Of a stretch of DNA of 64,000 bases, positions 8,301 to 16,672 are shown piece by piece. Source of the DNA: Brachionus manjavacas (taxonomy: Eukaryota; Rotifera; Eurotatoria; Ploima; Brachionidae); contig JAHQIY010000042.1 in NCBI GenBank assembly GCA_019054805.1, positions 62,001 to 126,000 on the forward strand, in the 5' to 3' direction. The notes below the pieces were generated by a model. It was not told the origin of the DNA and made no database searches. It worked only from the letters and a program-made list of their open reading frames with translations. Numbering within the stretch: position 1 is the first letter of the stretch; each line of letters begins with the position of its first letter. The translations under genes were made by a program, and so were the position numbers.

Positions 8301-9038
8301 TGTATGTTGTTCTCCATTAGGTAAATGAACATTCACATCCCAAGTTGAGTCGACATCGACTAAGATGCGTTTTCCCTGTTTGGCAACATTAGGTAGTTTA
8401 ATATTTCCTGTCCACGCACCATCTCTTGTCTTAATTGTTAACTCGTTATATTCGCGTAAGTAGCCTGATATTACTTCTGGATGACTTTCTAAACTTCTCA
8501 GTGCGTTATTATTATCGACTATGATTTTTTTTGAATAATCTAGCTTCCAGGCGCAATTTTTACCATTCAATGAATAGCACTGCACATCGCCATCAAGGCT
8601 TTTTGAGTACCATGTTCTCACACTAAGTGAGGAGCCATCAAACCATTTTAACTCATTGTTTCTCGCAATATGGCACGCATGCTCAGTGCTTTCGTAACCG
8701 GTATAACCCTTAAGATCTTCATGATTATACACTGAGGGTCTTGCGATGAAGCCTTCTCTACTTCCACACTCCATAATTTCAAGATTTTCATAGTTTAAGT
8801 GTGCTATAGAAATGTCTATTGTATTTTCTTTATCATAGCTTAATAAGCCGATTCTATTTGACTCTGGCATGATACTATAAAGAAACGCTTTACCATTAGA
8901 TGTCGAAGCGGCTCTTTTTAGATCTAAAAACTCAAAGTTAGTAGATACGTCTACCTCGTTGCTTAAATTGTTAGCATATGCATTTCCCACTAAAGTAAAA
9001 ATACAGATTTTTTTAATAAATTCTGAAGTCCAGCTCAT
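5361..9038 (-). CDS. Very large secreted protein of unknown function with EELGH...GDxGxxF motif
   Basis: 1225 residues, intact, with a Sec signal peptide (1-22, cleavage after AYA). By eye: 25-350 is beta-rich with several Cys; about 395-480 is strongly coiled-coil; 490-600 is helical; 620-900 has a core containing YFEELGHMLNW (771-780) and SGDVGARF (796-803); 1047-1075 is a hydrophobic Ala/Gly-rich segment that could insert in a membrane; 1100-1225 is beta-rich. The EELGH...GDxGxxF spacing resembles a motif I recall in large secreted proteins of cyanobacteria with hemolysin-type repeats, possibly a metal site, but no HExxH is present. It has no secretion partner or immunity gene beside it. 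It lies between the integrase remnant and the IS remnant. A secreted effector or surface protein is possible; function is not assigned. Confidence 0.75.
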   Translation of the reverse strand: MSWTSEFIKKICIFTLVGNAYANNLSNEVDVSTNFEFLDLKRAASTSNGKAFLYSIMPESNRIGLLSYDKENTIDISIAHLNYENLEIMECGSREGFIARPSVYNHEDLKGYTGYESTEHACHIARNNELKWFDGSSLSVRTWYSKSLDGDVQCYSLNGKNCAWKLDYSKKIIVDNNNALRSLESHPEVISGYLREYNELTIKTRDGAWTGNIKLPNVAKQGKRILVDVDSTWDVNVHLPNGEQHTISNGGNSSWIYLGGGWFEEGTNINEYPSIIQLAKPLTCGVEHKKVWGITGYLTKGHWCGKLLKPEQTYSKLTLQSTIDSKLTHMDRLFTQMESYEILKVDNNYSPRLSDLSQRRHAKGRQRDIACAAGWWNIPGLIACGVLSSQYNDLSNAYAALVSEKNAKRRSVKEKVELGRNSQWHELHKNWAQADNTHFSALLKEESASLNELKALKNEYDKQTSQAHADYLKALQDYMNDSDPKNILINSLEDLPLVGPEIKHIVDYAENPSSKNLRRMLLGLAGPAGEALEGEIELTTGESGLDKGTLQFLTDVLTDLRDDDSIGEALEDIVSDAINDLGDEAIESIRQAGLWRDNPHEENIIELDYRSIVDLRSQSERIEYDFWYGSSDEEINAQNKFTPENFNYTKFITNPLGYNSNSLTNIEYASGGSLFENKLSSIFNHAFGQGYENIIKYSHNYTSWKHSEVNNELYKVIADPAYYEQRQPYWVDSSIIGHRPAGFIYNDKHAFIVLNRDIVTLNSNEFYKFYFEELGHMLNWWRCKIFDVTISHCQISGDVGARFRDAVLIDESLHTAPLELLLAELPKHSEVDSNMLTFQNGSFATLEGWPNYYTMNDHIAGGGSFSWLMRLGLDITSEEMKFISDEFDMEITISAPKPAMKDNPWKKSANGYCKSDYDTDCNMPTMWISVAFRDALKLSVAKTPKVKDSAFSKVGFDLSPRLVRKHGGKLPFQLSSVNSTKWNYKSYYNIYSKKFTAGLEAKMDLWKMGHALKGKSASKIHKPEFSLKTTPASGSYLVEIATRDTKDFAGWLAGDIASTVAGCAAGFAIGVVAETDPVVLCHAISDISETVESAFQGLDKKPTMLFESDGNVTLPVSLEYKYATSGSKLAGNTTPSSPDFNTGRVTYNQDTGTNVWFVDGDMHPTSHSTNPQISSFKDKASKAFSKLAKSTLSPVAVFRFRVGFKYGEKVIQKGEYALPSAIVED

Positions 9039-9213
9039 GTCGTCATACCTATCTAATCAGTTAGCAGTAAACTGAGCGTACATGAGTAATACGACAAAAC
9101 TATTTAAGTAGGGTTTTTGCATCCATTTCATCGAAAAGTTTAATGTGAGCTGGTAGCCCTTTATTTATAAGGTATCTCGTCCTGAAATATGTTTACACAT
9201 TGAGGACCTTAAA

Positions 9214-9830
9214 ATGACAAATCAAGGTATCACTAGACCTAGAAGAACTCGAAGCGATTATACAATGACCTTTGAGTTGGCTGTTGTAGCTCAAGTAGAA
9301 AGGGGCGAGTTCACCTATACAAAAGCACTATGGCATCCAAGACCAATCTACCGTTCTCAAATGGCTAAGAAAACATAGTAAATTTGATTGGTCAAAATCA
9401 ATTTACATGCCTGATATGCCAATATCTAAAGAAACACCTGCTAAAAAAATTAAGCGTCTTGAAAGATAGCTTGAGCAAGAACGTATGAAAAATGTGGTCC
9501 TAAATGAAATGGTCGACATTATGGACAATGAATACGGAGCCGGACTGCGAAAAAAGTACTTATCCGAACACTCTGGCAAACCAAAGAAAAAGGACTCACA
9601 AAACTAGCAACCGTGTGTAGGGCATTCGGTATGACAACTCAATGCGTCTATCAATCAATTCATCGCATTAAGTTAAAGGCCAAGCCATTGAGTCCTGTTT
9701 TATGGCGCCAGTTTATGCCACGGTTAGGGACACGTAAGCTCTATGAACTAATTAAAACCAGGGCTAGCACGCCAAGGAATAAAATTGGGCCGTGATTGGC
9801 TGTTTGATTACCTTAGATAAAGAAGGGGTA
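9214..9830 (+). mobile_element. Decayed IS3-family insertion sequence (orfA/orfB remnants)
   Basis: The ATG at 9214 begins an OrfA-like product (RRTRSDYTMTFELAVVAQVE..), which loses frame after the KALWH region. The continuation in another frame includes STVLKWLRKHSKFDWS and then LERxLEQERMKNVVLNEMVD interrupted by a TAG near 9467. An OrfB-like start follows (LATVCRAFGMTTQCVYQSI) with further frame breaks and reaches only QGIKLGRDWLFDYL. The DDE catalytic domain is absent, since sequence jumps at 9831 into the long direct repeat. The element is therefore inactive and 3'-truncated. No terminal inverted repeats were identified. Confidence 0.8.
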
Positions 9831-9832
9831 CT

Positions 9833-10410
9833 ACAATAAACCTCGAAATAGTTCCCCTCAGCCAAGCTAGGATAGTTTGCTGATTAGGGCTAAGCATGAG
9901 CACCTCCATTACATGGGAGTTGCTGCAACTTAACCTGTTCACTTAACCAATGATCGAGGTCTTCACGCAAATATCGGACTGCTCTTCCTATTTTTATAAA
10001 TGGTGGGGCAACCTTACGATTCTTCCGAATACCTTCCATTCTTGCTTGGCACAGATAGGAACGGCTCATGCCAATATATTCCGAAGTTTCTTCTTCGTTT
10101 AGTACGCGCTTGTCTAAGTTGATAGTCGTCATAATGTATCCTCCGTTTGACTACGAAAGACACCATAGAACATTAAAAACGTCACGTGACGCTGAGCGTG
10201 ACCATCAGCGTTAACTATGAGAAGCAGATACAGATACACAGCTAGCCGCTGCACTTACGTCACGAACTCGGCTGAATATGGCATTATCTACTACATAATT
10301 TCTTAACATAAACTTTGCTGTATTGTTTATGTCTGGGCTTTTTGTCCAATAAGCATAAGAAATTGGAACACCAAAATCATAATACAGCTCTCCCAAAGGA
10401 TAATCGCTAT
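9833..10410. repeat. Right copy of long direct repeat
   Basis: Partner of 1994-2572. It starts exactly where the IS3 remnant is cut off, so the element or a deletion next to it may have set the repeat border. In this copy the lipoprotein gene that enters the repeat is intact. Confidence 0.9.
9890..10132 (-). CDS. AlpA/excisionase-like HTH DNA-binding protein (copy 2)
   Basis: 80 residues, identical to the gene at 2051-2293 except Cys for Arg in SRSYLCQARMEG. That position falls at the recognition helix of the HTH, so the two copies might differ in DNA binding, or this copy may be drifting. The same strong RBS GGAGGA precedes it. It lies 78 bases downstream of intact lipoprotein B with a hairpin in the gap. 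Confidence 0.85.
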   Translation of the reverse strand: MTTINLDKRVLNEEETSEYIGMSRSYLCQARMEGIRKNRKVAPPFIKIGRAVRYLREDLDHWLSEQVKLQQLPCNGGAHA

Positions 10411-11251
10411 ACATGAATTCCATTTGTTCTATTGTTGGTATGTCCCAATCGGTACGCCCCAAAAATTCAACGGTAGCCATTAGCTCACATAAAAGTCCTA
10501 CTTGTCCGTTTTGCCCGTAGTCTGGGCTCGTTGGGTCATCTTTGAATTCTGCACCATCTAATCTGAACAAGGCAAAAGGGACATCTGGGCTATAAGGGGG
10601 CAAGAATGCCAATTCATTTTCTCCAACTCTGTAAGAATTCGAATAACTTAAATCACTTGGAGGCTGGGTTGTATTTATCATTTTGAACCCCATTGTCTGC
10701 ATAAATTCTACGCTTGGTGTGAATGTATGAAGAATACCAGCCTGCTCGCCTTTCCTACTTATAACCTTGACACAATTCCCAGAGGCGGTAAGCCCGTGTG
10801 CATCATTAACCTTTCCACCGCATATACCCTCTACTACCTTAAGCGGTGTTCTTGCACTTGTAATACCGCTAGACTCAGCATGAATTGAGGTATCACCTTC
10901 TCGAATTCCATAGATTCGATTATCTTCCGTTGTAGTGGCTAAAGTTTCGTCTGCAATCACCAATTTGACATCCTTAGTGATATCTTTCCGCGTCCCATCG
11001 GAAAATGTGCCCATCACAATAACGGGCGTTTTCCCCTGAGCTACTGCTGTATTTAATGTTTGTAATACGGTGATTTCATATAACCCTTCAAAGATCGGAT
11101 AAACTCGCTGGTCGGATGAACTCGCTGGGGAACTAGATGTATCAATGGGTTGTGTTGTGGTATCTGCTGCTGTTGAGGACGAACTATCATCATTACATCC
11201 CATTACTCCCACAGTACCTATTAGAACCCATAATAATCGTTTGCTGTACAT
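10211..11251 (-). CDS. Surface lipoprotein, Ig-like plus DUF1566-like C-terminal domain (paralogue B, intact)
   Basis: 346 residues. Lipobox GVMGC (Cys19), Ser/Thr-rich linker to about 48, an Ig-like domain (about 50-140: FSDGTRKDITKDVKLVIADE, IYGIREGDTSIHAESSG are typical Big_2 patterns), then CGGKVND...GNCVKVISR, FALFRLDG, YGQNGQVGLLC, GRTDWDIPTIEQMEFMY and SYAYWTKSP, ending near CVSVSASHS. The GRxDW...P...Y..YWT pattern is like DUF1566 domains. RBS GGAGA lies eight bases before ATG. Expected location is the outer membrane surface. Role unknown; family members in this window number three plus a pseudogene. Confidence 0.8.
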   Translation of the reverse strand: MYSKRLLWVLIGTVGVMGCNDDSSSSTAADTTTQPIDTSSSPASSSDQRVYPIFEGLYEITVLQTLNTAVAQGKTPVIVMGTFSDGTRKDITKDVKLVIADETLATTTEDNRIYGIREGDTSIHAESSGITSARTPLKVVEGICGGKVNDAHGLTASGNCVKVISRKGEQAGILHTFTPSVEFMQTMGFKMINTTQPPSDLSYSNSYRVGENELAFLPPYSPDVPFALFRLDGAEFKDDPTSPDYGQNGQVGLLCELMATVEFLGRTDWDIPTIEQMEFMYSDYPLGELYYDFGVPISYAYWTKSPDINNTAKFMLRNYVVDNAIFSRVRDVSAAASCVSVSASHS

Positions 11252-11639
11252 ATTTAATCTCCTAACTAAGGAATACGCCTGCGTTTACCATTAAGACAGG
11301 CGTGTGATAAGGAGATAAAATTAAAATCCAGATATTTTCAGAAATAATCTAATTAAGTAATAATTAATTTTTCTTATTGAGATTCTATAGGTATTAATAT
11401 AATTATTGCTGCGTGAGCTTCTTTAATTAGCTCATTCTCGTTTCTGACATCAACCCTCTATAGCCAAATGGTGCTTGGCTAAGAAATACATAAATCTTGC
11501 TAAGATTCTAACTGCGCCATTACATCAGCGTTGAATATACAGAGTCATTAAATGGGACAATACGAATTGAATTTGCTTACTTTTCGATTTTTTGATGAAA
11601 CAGAAAGGCATCGCTGCTCTAGGTCAATTTCAATCCCCC
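11252..11639. other. Intergenic region with integrase relic, island edge
   Basis: Very AT-rich to about 11400, probably the promoter region of lipoprotein B. No gene is seen. Bases 11515-11617 are the second integrase remnant. The sequence composition changes into core-like tnaA after 11640, so the island border probably lies here. Confidence 0.5.
11515..11617 (-). pseudogene. Second tyrosine-recombinase remnant
   Basis: About 100 bases align with 5128-5230 of the first integrase remnant: both have CATYRCATCA..TGAATA.....GAGTCATTAA..GGGAC.ATACGA. The - strand still encodes LSVSSKNRKVSK and, in another frame, VPFNDSVYSTLM. Neither catalytic Arg-His box is present. It is too diverged from the first copy to belong to the recent duplication, so it derives from a related integrase. 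Confidence 0.7.
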
Positions 11640-11687
11640 GATTAAGGACAAAGGTCTAACCTTAAGATTAGACCTTTGTCCTTAATC
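11640..11687. repeat. Perfect 20-bp inverted repeat between island and tnaA
   Basis: GATTAAGGACAAAGGTCTAA at 11640-11659 is exactly complementary to 11668-11687 with an 8-base loop. No T-run follows on either side, so it is not a textbook terminator. It could stop transcription from both sides or mark a recombination site at the island edge. Confidence 0.75.
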
Positions 11688-11689
11688 TG

Positions 11690-11713
11690 AAGCGCCATCC
11701 ATCGATGGCGCTT
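11690..11713. terminator. Stem-loop downstream of tnaA
   Basis: AAGCGCCATC, four-base loop, GATGGCGCTT: a 10-bp GC-rich stem located 20 bases past the tnaA stop. The + strand side is followed by a loose T-rich stretch (TGTCATTTT); the - strand side has only TT. Confidence 0.6.
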
Positions 11714-11732
11714 TGTCATTTTAATACACGAA

Positions 11733-13199
11733 CTAATCTAGGATTCGAAACTCTGCATTAAAGTGCCTTAAGGCGGGTGGCTCATAGGTAAAGGTCAGGC
11801 CTTTAATCTTGTGAGCATTTTCCTTAATTTCGGTAAAGGCTTGAATCACATAATCAAGATGAGCTTGTGTGTATGTCGCTCGGGGAACCGCTAATCGCAA
11901 AAGTTCTGCCGGACACGGTAATTGCTGCCCTGTTTTTGGATCGCGGCCTAGCAACAAAGAGCCAATTTCGGCGCCTCGGATCCCTGCCACACGGTACAAT
12001 TCACATGCCATTGCATGACCGGGAAACTGGTCGGCTGGAATATGAGGCAATAAGTCACCCGCGTTGATAAATGCTGCATGCCCACCAGCCTGCTGACACT
12101 TGATACCGACTCTTTCAAGCCCATCGACTAAGTATTGAATCTGATCGATACGTGAAGATAACCACTCTTCTCGCATGGCGTCGTAGAGACCTACGGCTAA
12201 ACGCTCCATAGCGCCTCCCTCTAACCCGCCATAGGTTGGAAAGCCCTCTTGTAACACACATAAGGTGCGGCATTCTTGGAATACATCAGAAAGTGTATAG
12301 TCTTTAAATGCTAATAACCCCCCAATAGGCACCATCGCATCTTTTTTTGCTGACATGGACAGAATATCTGCATACTTGAAGCTCTCTTTGGTGATTTCTT
12401 CAATAGACCAGCATTCGTAACCAGGCTCTCGTTGCTTGATAAAAAACGCATTCTCGGCAAATCGTGCGCAGTCCATCACCACGGGAATATCGTATGAGCT
12501 GGCTATCTCATACACTTCTTTGAGATTTGCTAGTGATACAGGTTGTCCGCCCGCCGAGTTACACGTAATCGTGCTAACAACATAAGGCACGTTTTTGGGA
12601 CCAATTTCCTCGATGGCAAAGATCAATTTTTCGATATCAAAATTGCCTTTGAATGCAGACTTGACCGATGTATCGAAAGCCTCTTCGGTAGGCACATTAA
12701 CCACTCGGCAGCCATTACGCTGGGTATGCCCCTGAGTTGTATCAAAAAAATAGTTTGAAACTGCGGCCATTTGTTCACGACATAGACCTTTTTCACGTTC
12801 TCGCTTAGCAATCAACGCAGGAACATAGAGCTGTTCAGCTCCGCGTCCTTGGTGAGTTGGAATAGTATGTTCGTAGTCGAAGATGTCTTTGACCGCATCT
12901 TTTAAAACGTAGTAGCTTCGGCTACCACTGTATGATTCATCCCCTTTCAGCATGGCTGCTTGCATACCCTGGGTAACAGAACCCGTACCGCTGTCAGTCA
13001 GCAAGTCAATAAACACCTCGCTACTAGGAATTAAGAACGGATTGTATCCATACTTTTCCAAAGCGGCTTCTCGTTCTCCACGCGTCGTATGTTTAATTGG
13101 CTCGACAACTCGAATTCGATATGGCTCAGGCAAATAGCCCATACGAGTTTCGGCTTTTTGGGTACAGTGCGAAGCACAGGAATTTGGATTAGTAGTCAT
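11733..13199 (-). CDS. tnaA: Tryptophanase
   Basis: 488 residues, PLP-dependent beta-eliminating lyase converting L-tryptophan to indole, pyruvate and ammonia. The sequence follows TnaA rather than tyrosine phenol-lyase: [33 protein letters not shown], and the PLP-lysine segment [14 protein letters not shown] (Lys is the Schiff-base residue), with the C-terminal [14 protein letters not shown]. It is about 17 residues longer at the N-terminus than E. coli TnaA, with several Cys there. No adjacent tnaB; the aromatic permease at 16673-17935 may do that job. I see no convincing tnaC-type leader peptide (Trp followed by Pro) in the 220-base upstream gap. Confidence 0.97.
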   Translation of the reverse strand: MTTNPNSCASHCTQKAETRMGYLPEPYRIRVVEPIKHTTRGEREAALEKYGYNPFLIPSSEVFIDLLTDSGTGSVTQGMQAAMLKGDESYSGSRSYYVLKDAVKDIFDYEHTIPTHQGRGAEQLYVPALIAKREREKGLCREQMAAVSNYFFDTTQGHTQRNGCRVVNVPTEEAFDTSVKSAFKGNFDIEKLIFAIEEIGPKNVPYVVSTITCNSAGGQPVSLANLKEVYEIASSYDIPVVMDCARFAENAFFIKQREPGYECWSIEEITKESFKYADILSMSAKKDAMVPIGGLLAFKDYTLSDVFQECRTLCVLQEGFPTYGGLEGGAMERLAVGLYDAMREEWLSSRIDQIQYLVDGLERVGIKCQQAGGHAAFINAGDLLPHIPADQFPGHAMACELYRVAGIRGAEIGSLLLGRDPKTGQQLPCPAELLRLAVPRATYTQAHLDYVIQAFTEIKENAHKIKGLTFTYEPPALRHFNAEFRILD

Positions 13200-13367
13200 A
13201 GTTTTTCACCTTCAATTTATCTATGATTTGTAAAACGGACTAAGTTGCATATACGTGTCCGCTACGACAAAACATAGAGTCGGGTGAAAGATCCAATGAG
13301 TAAGTTATGGATAAATAATCGTCAAAATCCCCTTCCTTAAGACAATGACTGAAACCAATCTCAGTAA

Positions 13368-13391
13368 AAAGCCTGACATGAGTCAGGCTTT
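13368..13391 (-). terminator. Rho-independent terminator for the VirK/YbjX-family gene
   Basis: AAAGCCTGAC, loop ATGA, GTCAGGCTTT, followed on the - strand by TTTT. It lies 34 bases past the stop of the DUF535 gene and upstream of tnaA. Confidence 0.85.
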
Positions 13392-13424
13392 ATCTTTGTT
13401 CATATGTCACTTCGCTAAGTGTCT

Positions 13425-14330
13425 TTAAAGCTCACTCAAACGCGTTTTGACCACATCTTGTGTTTCCTCAATCCAAGCATAGCGTTTGGTGTACAAACGA
13501 CGTTTCGTTTTCTTAAGTGTACTCGGATCTTTGCGCGGTGGCTGAAGTGGGATCTTGTACATAAACTTCGAGACTTGTTCACCACCATACTCGGTCCACA
13601 ATTCAGCGTAATTGTAGGTCACACTTGAACGCTTCGAACCTGTGTATCTCAATGCTTGATAGATATGCCCTTTGTTTGTAATACCGAAAACATTGTCTAC
13701 TTGCCATTCGCGAGCAAGCATCAGCAAAACTTCAAGCATTAACGCTTTTGGACGTAAACCATGAATACCGCGAGTCAGTGACTTAATGATCTCTCCTCGA
13801 TCACTAATGTGGTCCCCAGGTCCTTGAAGCGCACCAATGTGGATTTCTCTGCGTGGCGTGGTCGATAGATTAAACGCCAACGTAAACAGATCGCGGTTTT
13901 TCTCATCTGTCAGCTTTAGTGCCAATGAGCCCTCTCTTTCAGGCCCCGCACACAACAGCAGCTTACAATCCATAATTTCAGCAAGAAGCCAACCTTCATT
14001 GGAATAAAAGTCTAAGAATCCTCGGCCATACATTTCATGGAGGGTTTTAAAATGCTCATAGATTTTCTTCGCGCGCTGTTCTGGGCGCCAATTCAAGCAA
14101 ACATAAGGTTTAAGAGGCTTTTCGAGCAAACGCGGGTTAACGTCCGTGATGGTTTTTAGATCGGGCTGAGCGAAGAGTTCTTGCATCTGTTTTAAGACGC
14201 CTGGTTTAAGCAACGACCATAAGCAAAAACGCGCGTTATAGCGTAGCTTTTTAAGCCCATGAATATCCGGATACACGGCTTCAGCGACTTTAGGAAGCGA
14301 CAAAACAAAATTAAGGTAGTTGGCTGACAT
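13425..14330 (-). CDS. VirK/YbjX family protein (DUF535)
   Basis: 301 residues matching the DUF535 pattern: an N-terminal Tyr/Arg-rich region, GPEREGSLALKLTD, NLSTTPRREIHIGALQGP, RGIHGLRPKALMLEVL and a basic C-terminus. No signal peptide or transmembrane segment. In enterobacteria, VirK/YbjX members are PhoP/PmrA-linked and affect outer-membrane surface and peptide resistance; the molecular function is not settled. Here it lies next to an OmpR-type two-component system transcribed the same way (151-base gap), which fits such regulation but does not prove it. Confidence 0.85.
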   Translation of the reverse strand: MSANYLNFVLSLPKVAEAVYPDIHGLKKLRYNARFCLWSLLKPGVLKQMQELFAQPDLKTITDVNPRLLEKPLKPYVCLNWRPEQRAKKIYEHFKTLHEMYGRGFLDFYSNEGWLLAEIMDCKLLLCAGPEREGSLALKLTDEKNRDLFTLAFNLSTTPRREIHIGALQGPGDHISDRGEIIKSLTRGIHGLRPKALMLEVLLMLAREWQVDNVFGITNKGHIYQALRYTGSKRSSVTYNYAELWTEYGGEQVSKFMYKIPLQPPRKDPSTLKKTKRRLYTKRYAWIEETQDVVKTRLSEL

Positions 14331-14481
14331 AGAGAACTCTCGATTTTCTGTATGGGACTTTGCTCTTAAAGTCGTTGCCTATTAATTGGTTAGGCAATCG
14401 ATAGTGCACAGTGTACAAAATCAGAAAAATGAGATGTAGATCTACTTTGTCGCGACTTTGTCACGCCTTTGTCAGCCTCGA

Positions 14482-15768
14482 TTACAATCTAGGGAATGTC
14501 AGGGTGAATTGAGCACCACCCAAGGTGCTTTGACCGACTTCAACAGTGCCTTGATGCCGTTTAACGATTAGGTCAACAATCGCAAGCCCTAAGCCAAATC
14601 CACTGTTTTCTTTGTTTCTTGACGCGTCAGCACTGTAAAATGGCTGGAAAATTGATGACCAATGCTCAGAAGGAATGCCGTTACCATCATCTTCTACTAT
14701 GAGCACTAGGTGTCCATCAGACTCTTTTACGCTTAGCTGCACTTGATCTTTCGCATACTTAACGGCATTCGAAAGCAAATTCACTACTCCGCGCTTTAAC
14801 AATGAACGATCCGCACACAGCTCTACATTGCTTTCGATATCAAGTGCAATATTAATATCACGGCTGTTTGGTAGGCGCTGAACAACTTCAGGTAGAAAAC
14901 GATTCAAATTAAGCTGCTCTAGGCTCAGCTCAGTTTCAGGTCGTTCCATCTTAGCGAAATACAGTAGCTCATCGACCATTCGCTCCATTTCTTCGGTATC
15001 TTCGATGATGCTCGCTATTTTGTCATGCTGCTCTTTAGACAAGTTCTGGTCTTGCAACATTTCAGCTTGCCATTGAATTCTAAAAATTGGCGTTCGCAGA
15101 TCATGGGCAACCGCATTGGTTAAAAAACGGTTGCTAGCAATGAGGTTAGAAATCTTATCTGCCATATAGTTAAAGCTCGTATTCAATCGCCCTACAGCAT
15201 CTCTGCCTTTAGTCGGAGCCCTAACGTTGAAATCGCCCTGAGCAAACTTAACCGTCGCATTTTCCAGTAACCGCACTCTACGGCTTAAGAACAAAATCAA
15301 ACACAGTGAGTAGACAAAGAAGCCCCCGAGAATGAAGCCCCAAACAATATCATCATCAAATTCAATTGCTTGGCGTAGCTCAGTTTGAAAGTCTGGCGAG
15401 ATGTAGTAAATCTTGTTGGGCTCTAACAGCTTAAACCAGAAATGTCTTTCTTCATCAAAATAGATATTGAGATTCGATTGGTCTTGGGCGAAAAAGTTGG
15501 CGACGTCTTTTGGTACATCAGACAAGTTAACAACGAACAGGGTTTTGGCCGTTTTTTCTACGACGCGTTCCATAGTATCAATAGCCGCTTCTTTACCTTG
15601 GTTTTGGTATATAGTCAGCACCATATCCCTGAACGCTTCGCCTTCTCTTTCCTGCAGTACATAGTCATAATCTGGATTGAGTTCATAGATAATGTACTCA
15701 TACGCAAAAATACTTAATGTAAATAAGATCAATAAACCGATAAACGATTCCAAGTAAATTCTGCGCAT
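14482..15768 (-). CDS. Sensor histidine kinase
   Basis: 428 residues: TM1 about 5-27, periplasmic sensor about 28-141, TM2 about 142-162, HAMP about 163-215, HisKA with AVAHDLRTPIFR (phospho-acceptor His222) and a HATPase domain with N box LLSNAVKYA, G1 DDGNGIP and GFGLGLAI. It is the partner of the response regulator at 15799-16518, 30 bases upstream, in one operon. The periplasmic domain is not one I recognise. Overall similar to the RstB/QseC-like class of inner-membrane kinases. Confidence 0.92.
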   Translation of the reverse strand: MRRIYLESFIGLLILFTLSIFAYEYIIYELNPDYDYVLQEREGEAFRDMVLTIYQNQGKEAAIDTMERVVEKTAKTLFVVNLSDVPKDVANFFAQDQSNLNIYFDEERHFWFKLLEPNKIYYISPDFQTELRQAIEFDDDIVWGFILGGFFVYSLCLILFLSRRVRLLENATVKFAQGDFNVRAPTKGRDAVGRLNTSFNYMADKISNLIASNRFLTNAVAHDLRTPIFRIQWQAEMLQDQNLSKEQHDKIASIIEDTEEMERMVDELLYFAKMERPETELSLEQLNLNRFLPEVVQRLPNSRDINIALDIESNVELCADRSLLKRGVVNLLSNAVKYAKDQVQLSVKESDGHLVLIVEDDGNGIPSEHWSSIFQPFYSADASRNKENSGFGLGLAIVDLIVKRHQGTVEVGQSTLGGAQFTLTFPRL

Positions 15769-15798
15769 ATACCCTCTTAAGATTAAGTTCGTCGACTA

Positions 15799-16518
15799 TT
15801 ACCAAGTATCTGGGACAAACAAATACCCTTTTCCTCTGACAGTAATGATGCGTTTTGGCGTTGCCGATGTGTCACCGAGTTTCTTTCGCAAACTCACAAT
15901 CTTGTTGTCGACGGTTCTATCGAGACCATCATACTCAATGCCTCTCAACGTCTTGGTCAGTTGATCCCGAGACAACACTTCGTCAGGAGAACAGGCCAAA
16001 GCCCATAGTAAGTCAAACTCACTATCAGACATTGAAACCACCTCGCCTGCCAATTCGCAAACTTTACGAGCATCATTAAGCTTCAACAGACCAAACTCTA
16101 GCACTTTCGAATTAGCTGCTTGCGGTATCGATTGAGTACTCGCCTCAACTCTTCTTAACAACATTCTCATCCGAGCGAGTAAAACTCGCGGTTTAATCGG
16201 CTTTGTTACAAAGTCATCTGCGCCAATTTCTAGTGCTGCGACATGATCAAAATCATCATCACTGGCTGTCAGCATAAGCACTTTACCTGAGTAGCTTGGA
16301 CGAATCTGTCTACAAATTGTCAGCCCATCAACACCGGGTAGCATAAGATCGAGGAGAACAATATCAGGCTGATTTTCAACAATGGCATCAATGGCACATT
16401 CACCTTCTTCAAATGTCGTAACACTGAACTCTTGAGAGACGAAATATTCACACAGCATTTGTCGAAGCTTAGGGTCATCTTCAACAATAAATAGCGTCTG
16501 ATTAGTGGAATTTGGCAT
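15799..16518 (-). CDS. OmpR-family response regulator
   Basis: 239 residues: receiver domain with Asp57 (VLLDLMLPGVDG), acidic pair ED near 13-15 and Lys in TKPIKPRVL, followed by a winged-helix Trans_reg_C domain ending RTVDNKIVSLRKKLGD..RIITVRGKGYLFVPD. It is the first gene of a two-gene operon with the kinase. Candidate targets are its neighbours (DUF535 gene, permease), by position only. Confidence 0.95.
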   Translation of the reverse strand: MPNSTNQTLFIVEDDPKLRQMLCEYFVSQEFSVTTFEEGECAIDAIVENQPDIVLLDLMLPGVDGLTICRQIRPSYSGKVLMLTASDDDFDHVAALEIGADDFVTKPIKPRVLLARMRMLLRRVEASTQSIPQAANSKVLEFGLLKLNDARKVCELAGEVVSMSDSEFDLLWALACSPDEVLSRDQLTKTLRGIEYDGLDRTVDNKIVSLRKKLGDTSATPKRIITVRGKGYLFVPDTW

Positions 16519-16614
16519 ATAAACTAAAGCATTGCATGACTAACATGAGAGTAATTCTAGCCTATTCGCCATCCCATTTCTGCAACAGAAACTGAATCAA
16601 AATCGCGACGAAGA

Positions 16615-16656
16615 CAAAAAAGTCGAAGTAATACCGGTTTTATGATCGCTTCGACT
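16615..16656 (-). terminator. Rho-independent terminator after permease
   Basis: AGTCGAAG at 16621-16628 pairs with CTTCGACT at 16649-16656, and on the - strand a run of T follows. It is 17 bases past the permease stop. Confidence 0.75.
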
Positions 16657-16672
16657 TCACCTTAGAGCTTCA

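Noticed and set aside
9214-9830. Active IS3 element
   Set aside because: Frame breaks, a stop in orfA and loss of the DDE domain; inactive remnant only.
11740-11755. tRNA T-arm-like GGATTCGAAAC
   Set aside because: It is the last codons of tnaA; no cloverleaf can be formed around it. No tRNA was found in the window.
13200-13420. tnaC-like leader peptide upstream of tnaA
   Set aside because: Short frames here have no Trp followed by a terminal Pro, so the regulatory leader is not supported.
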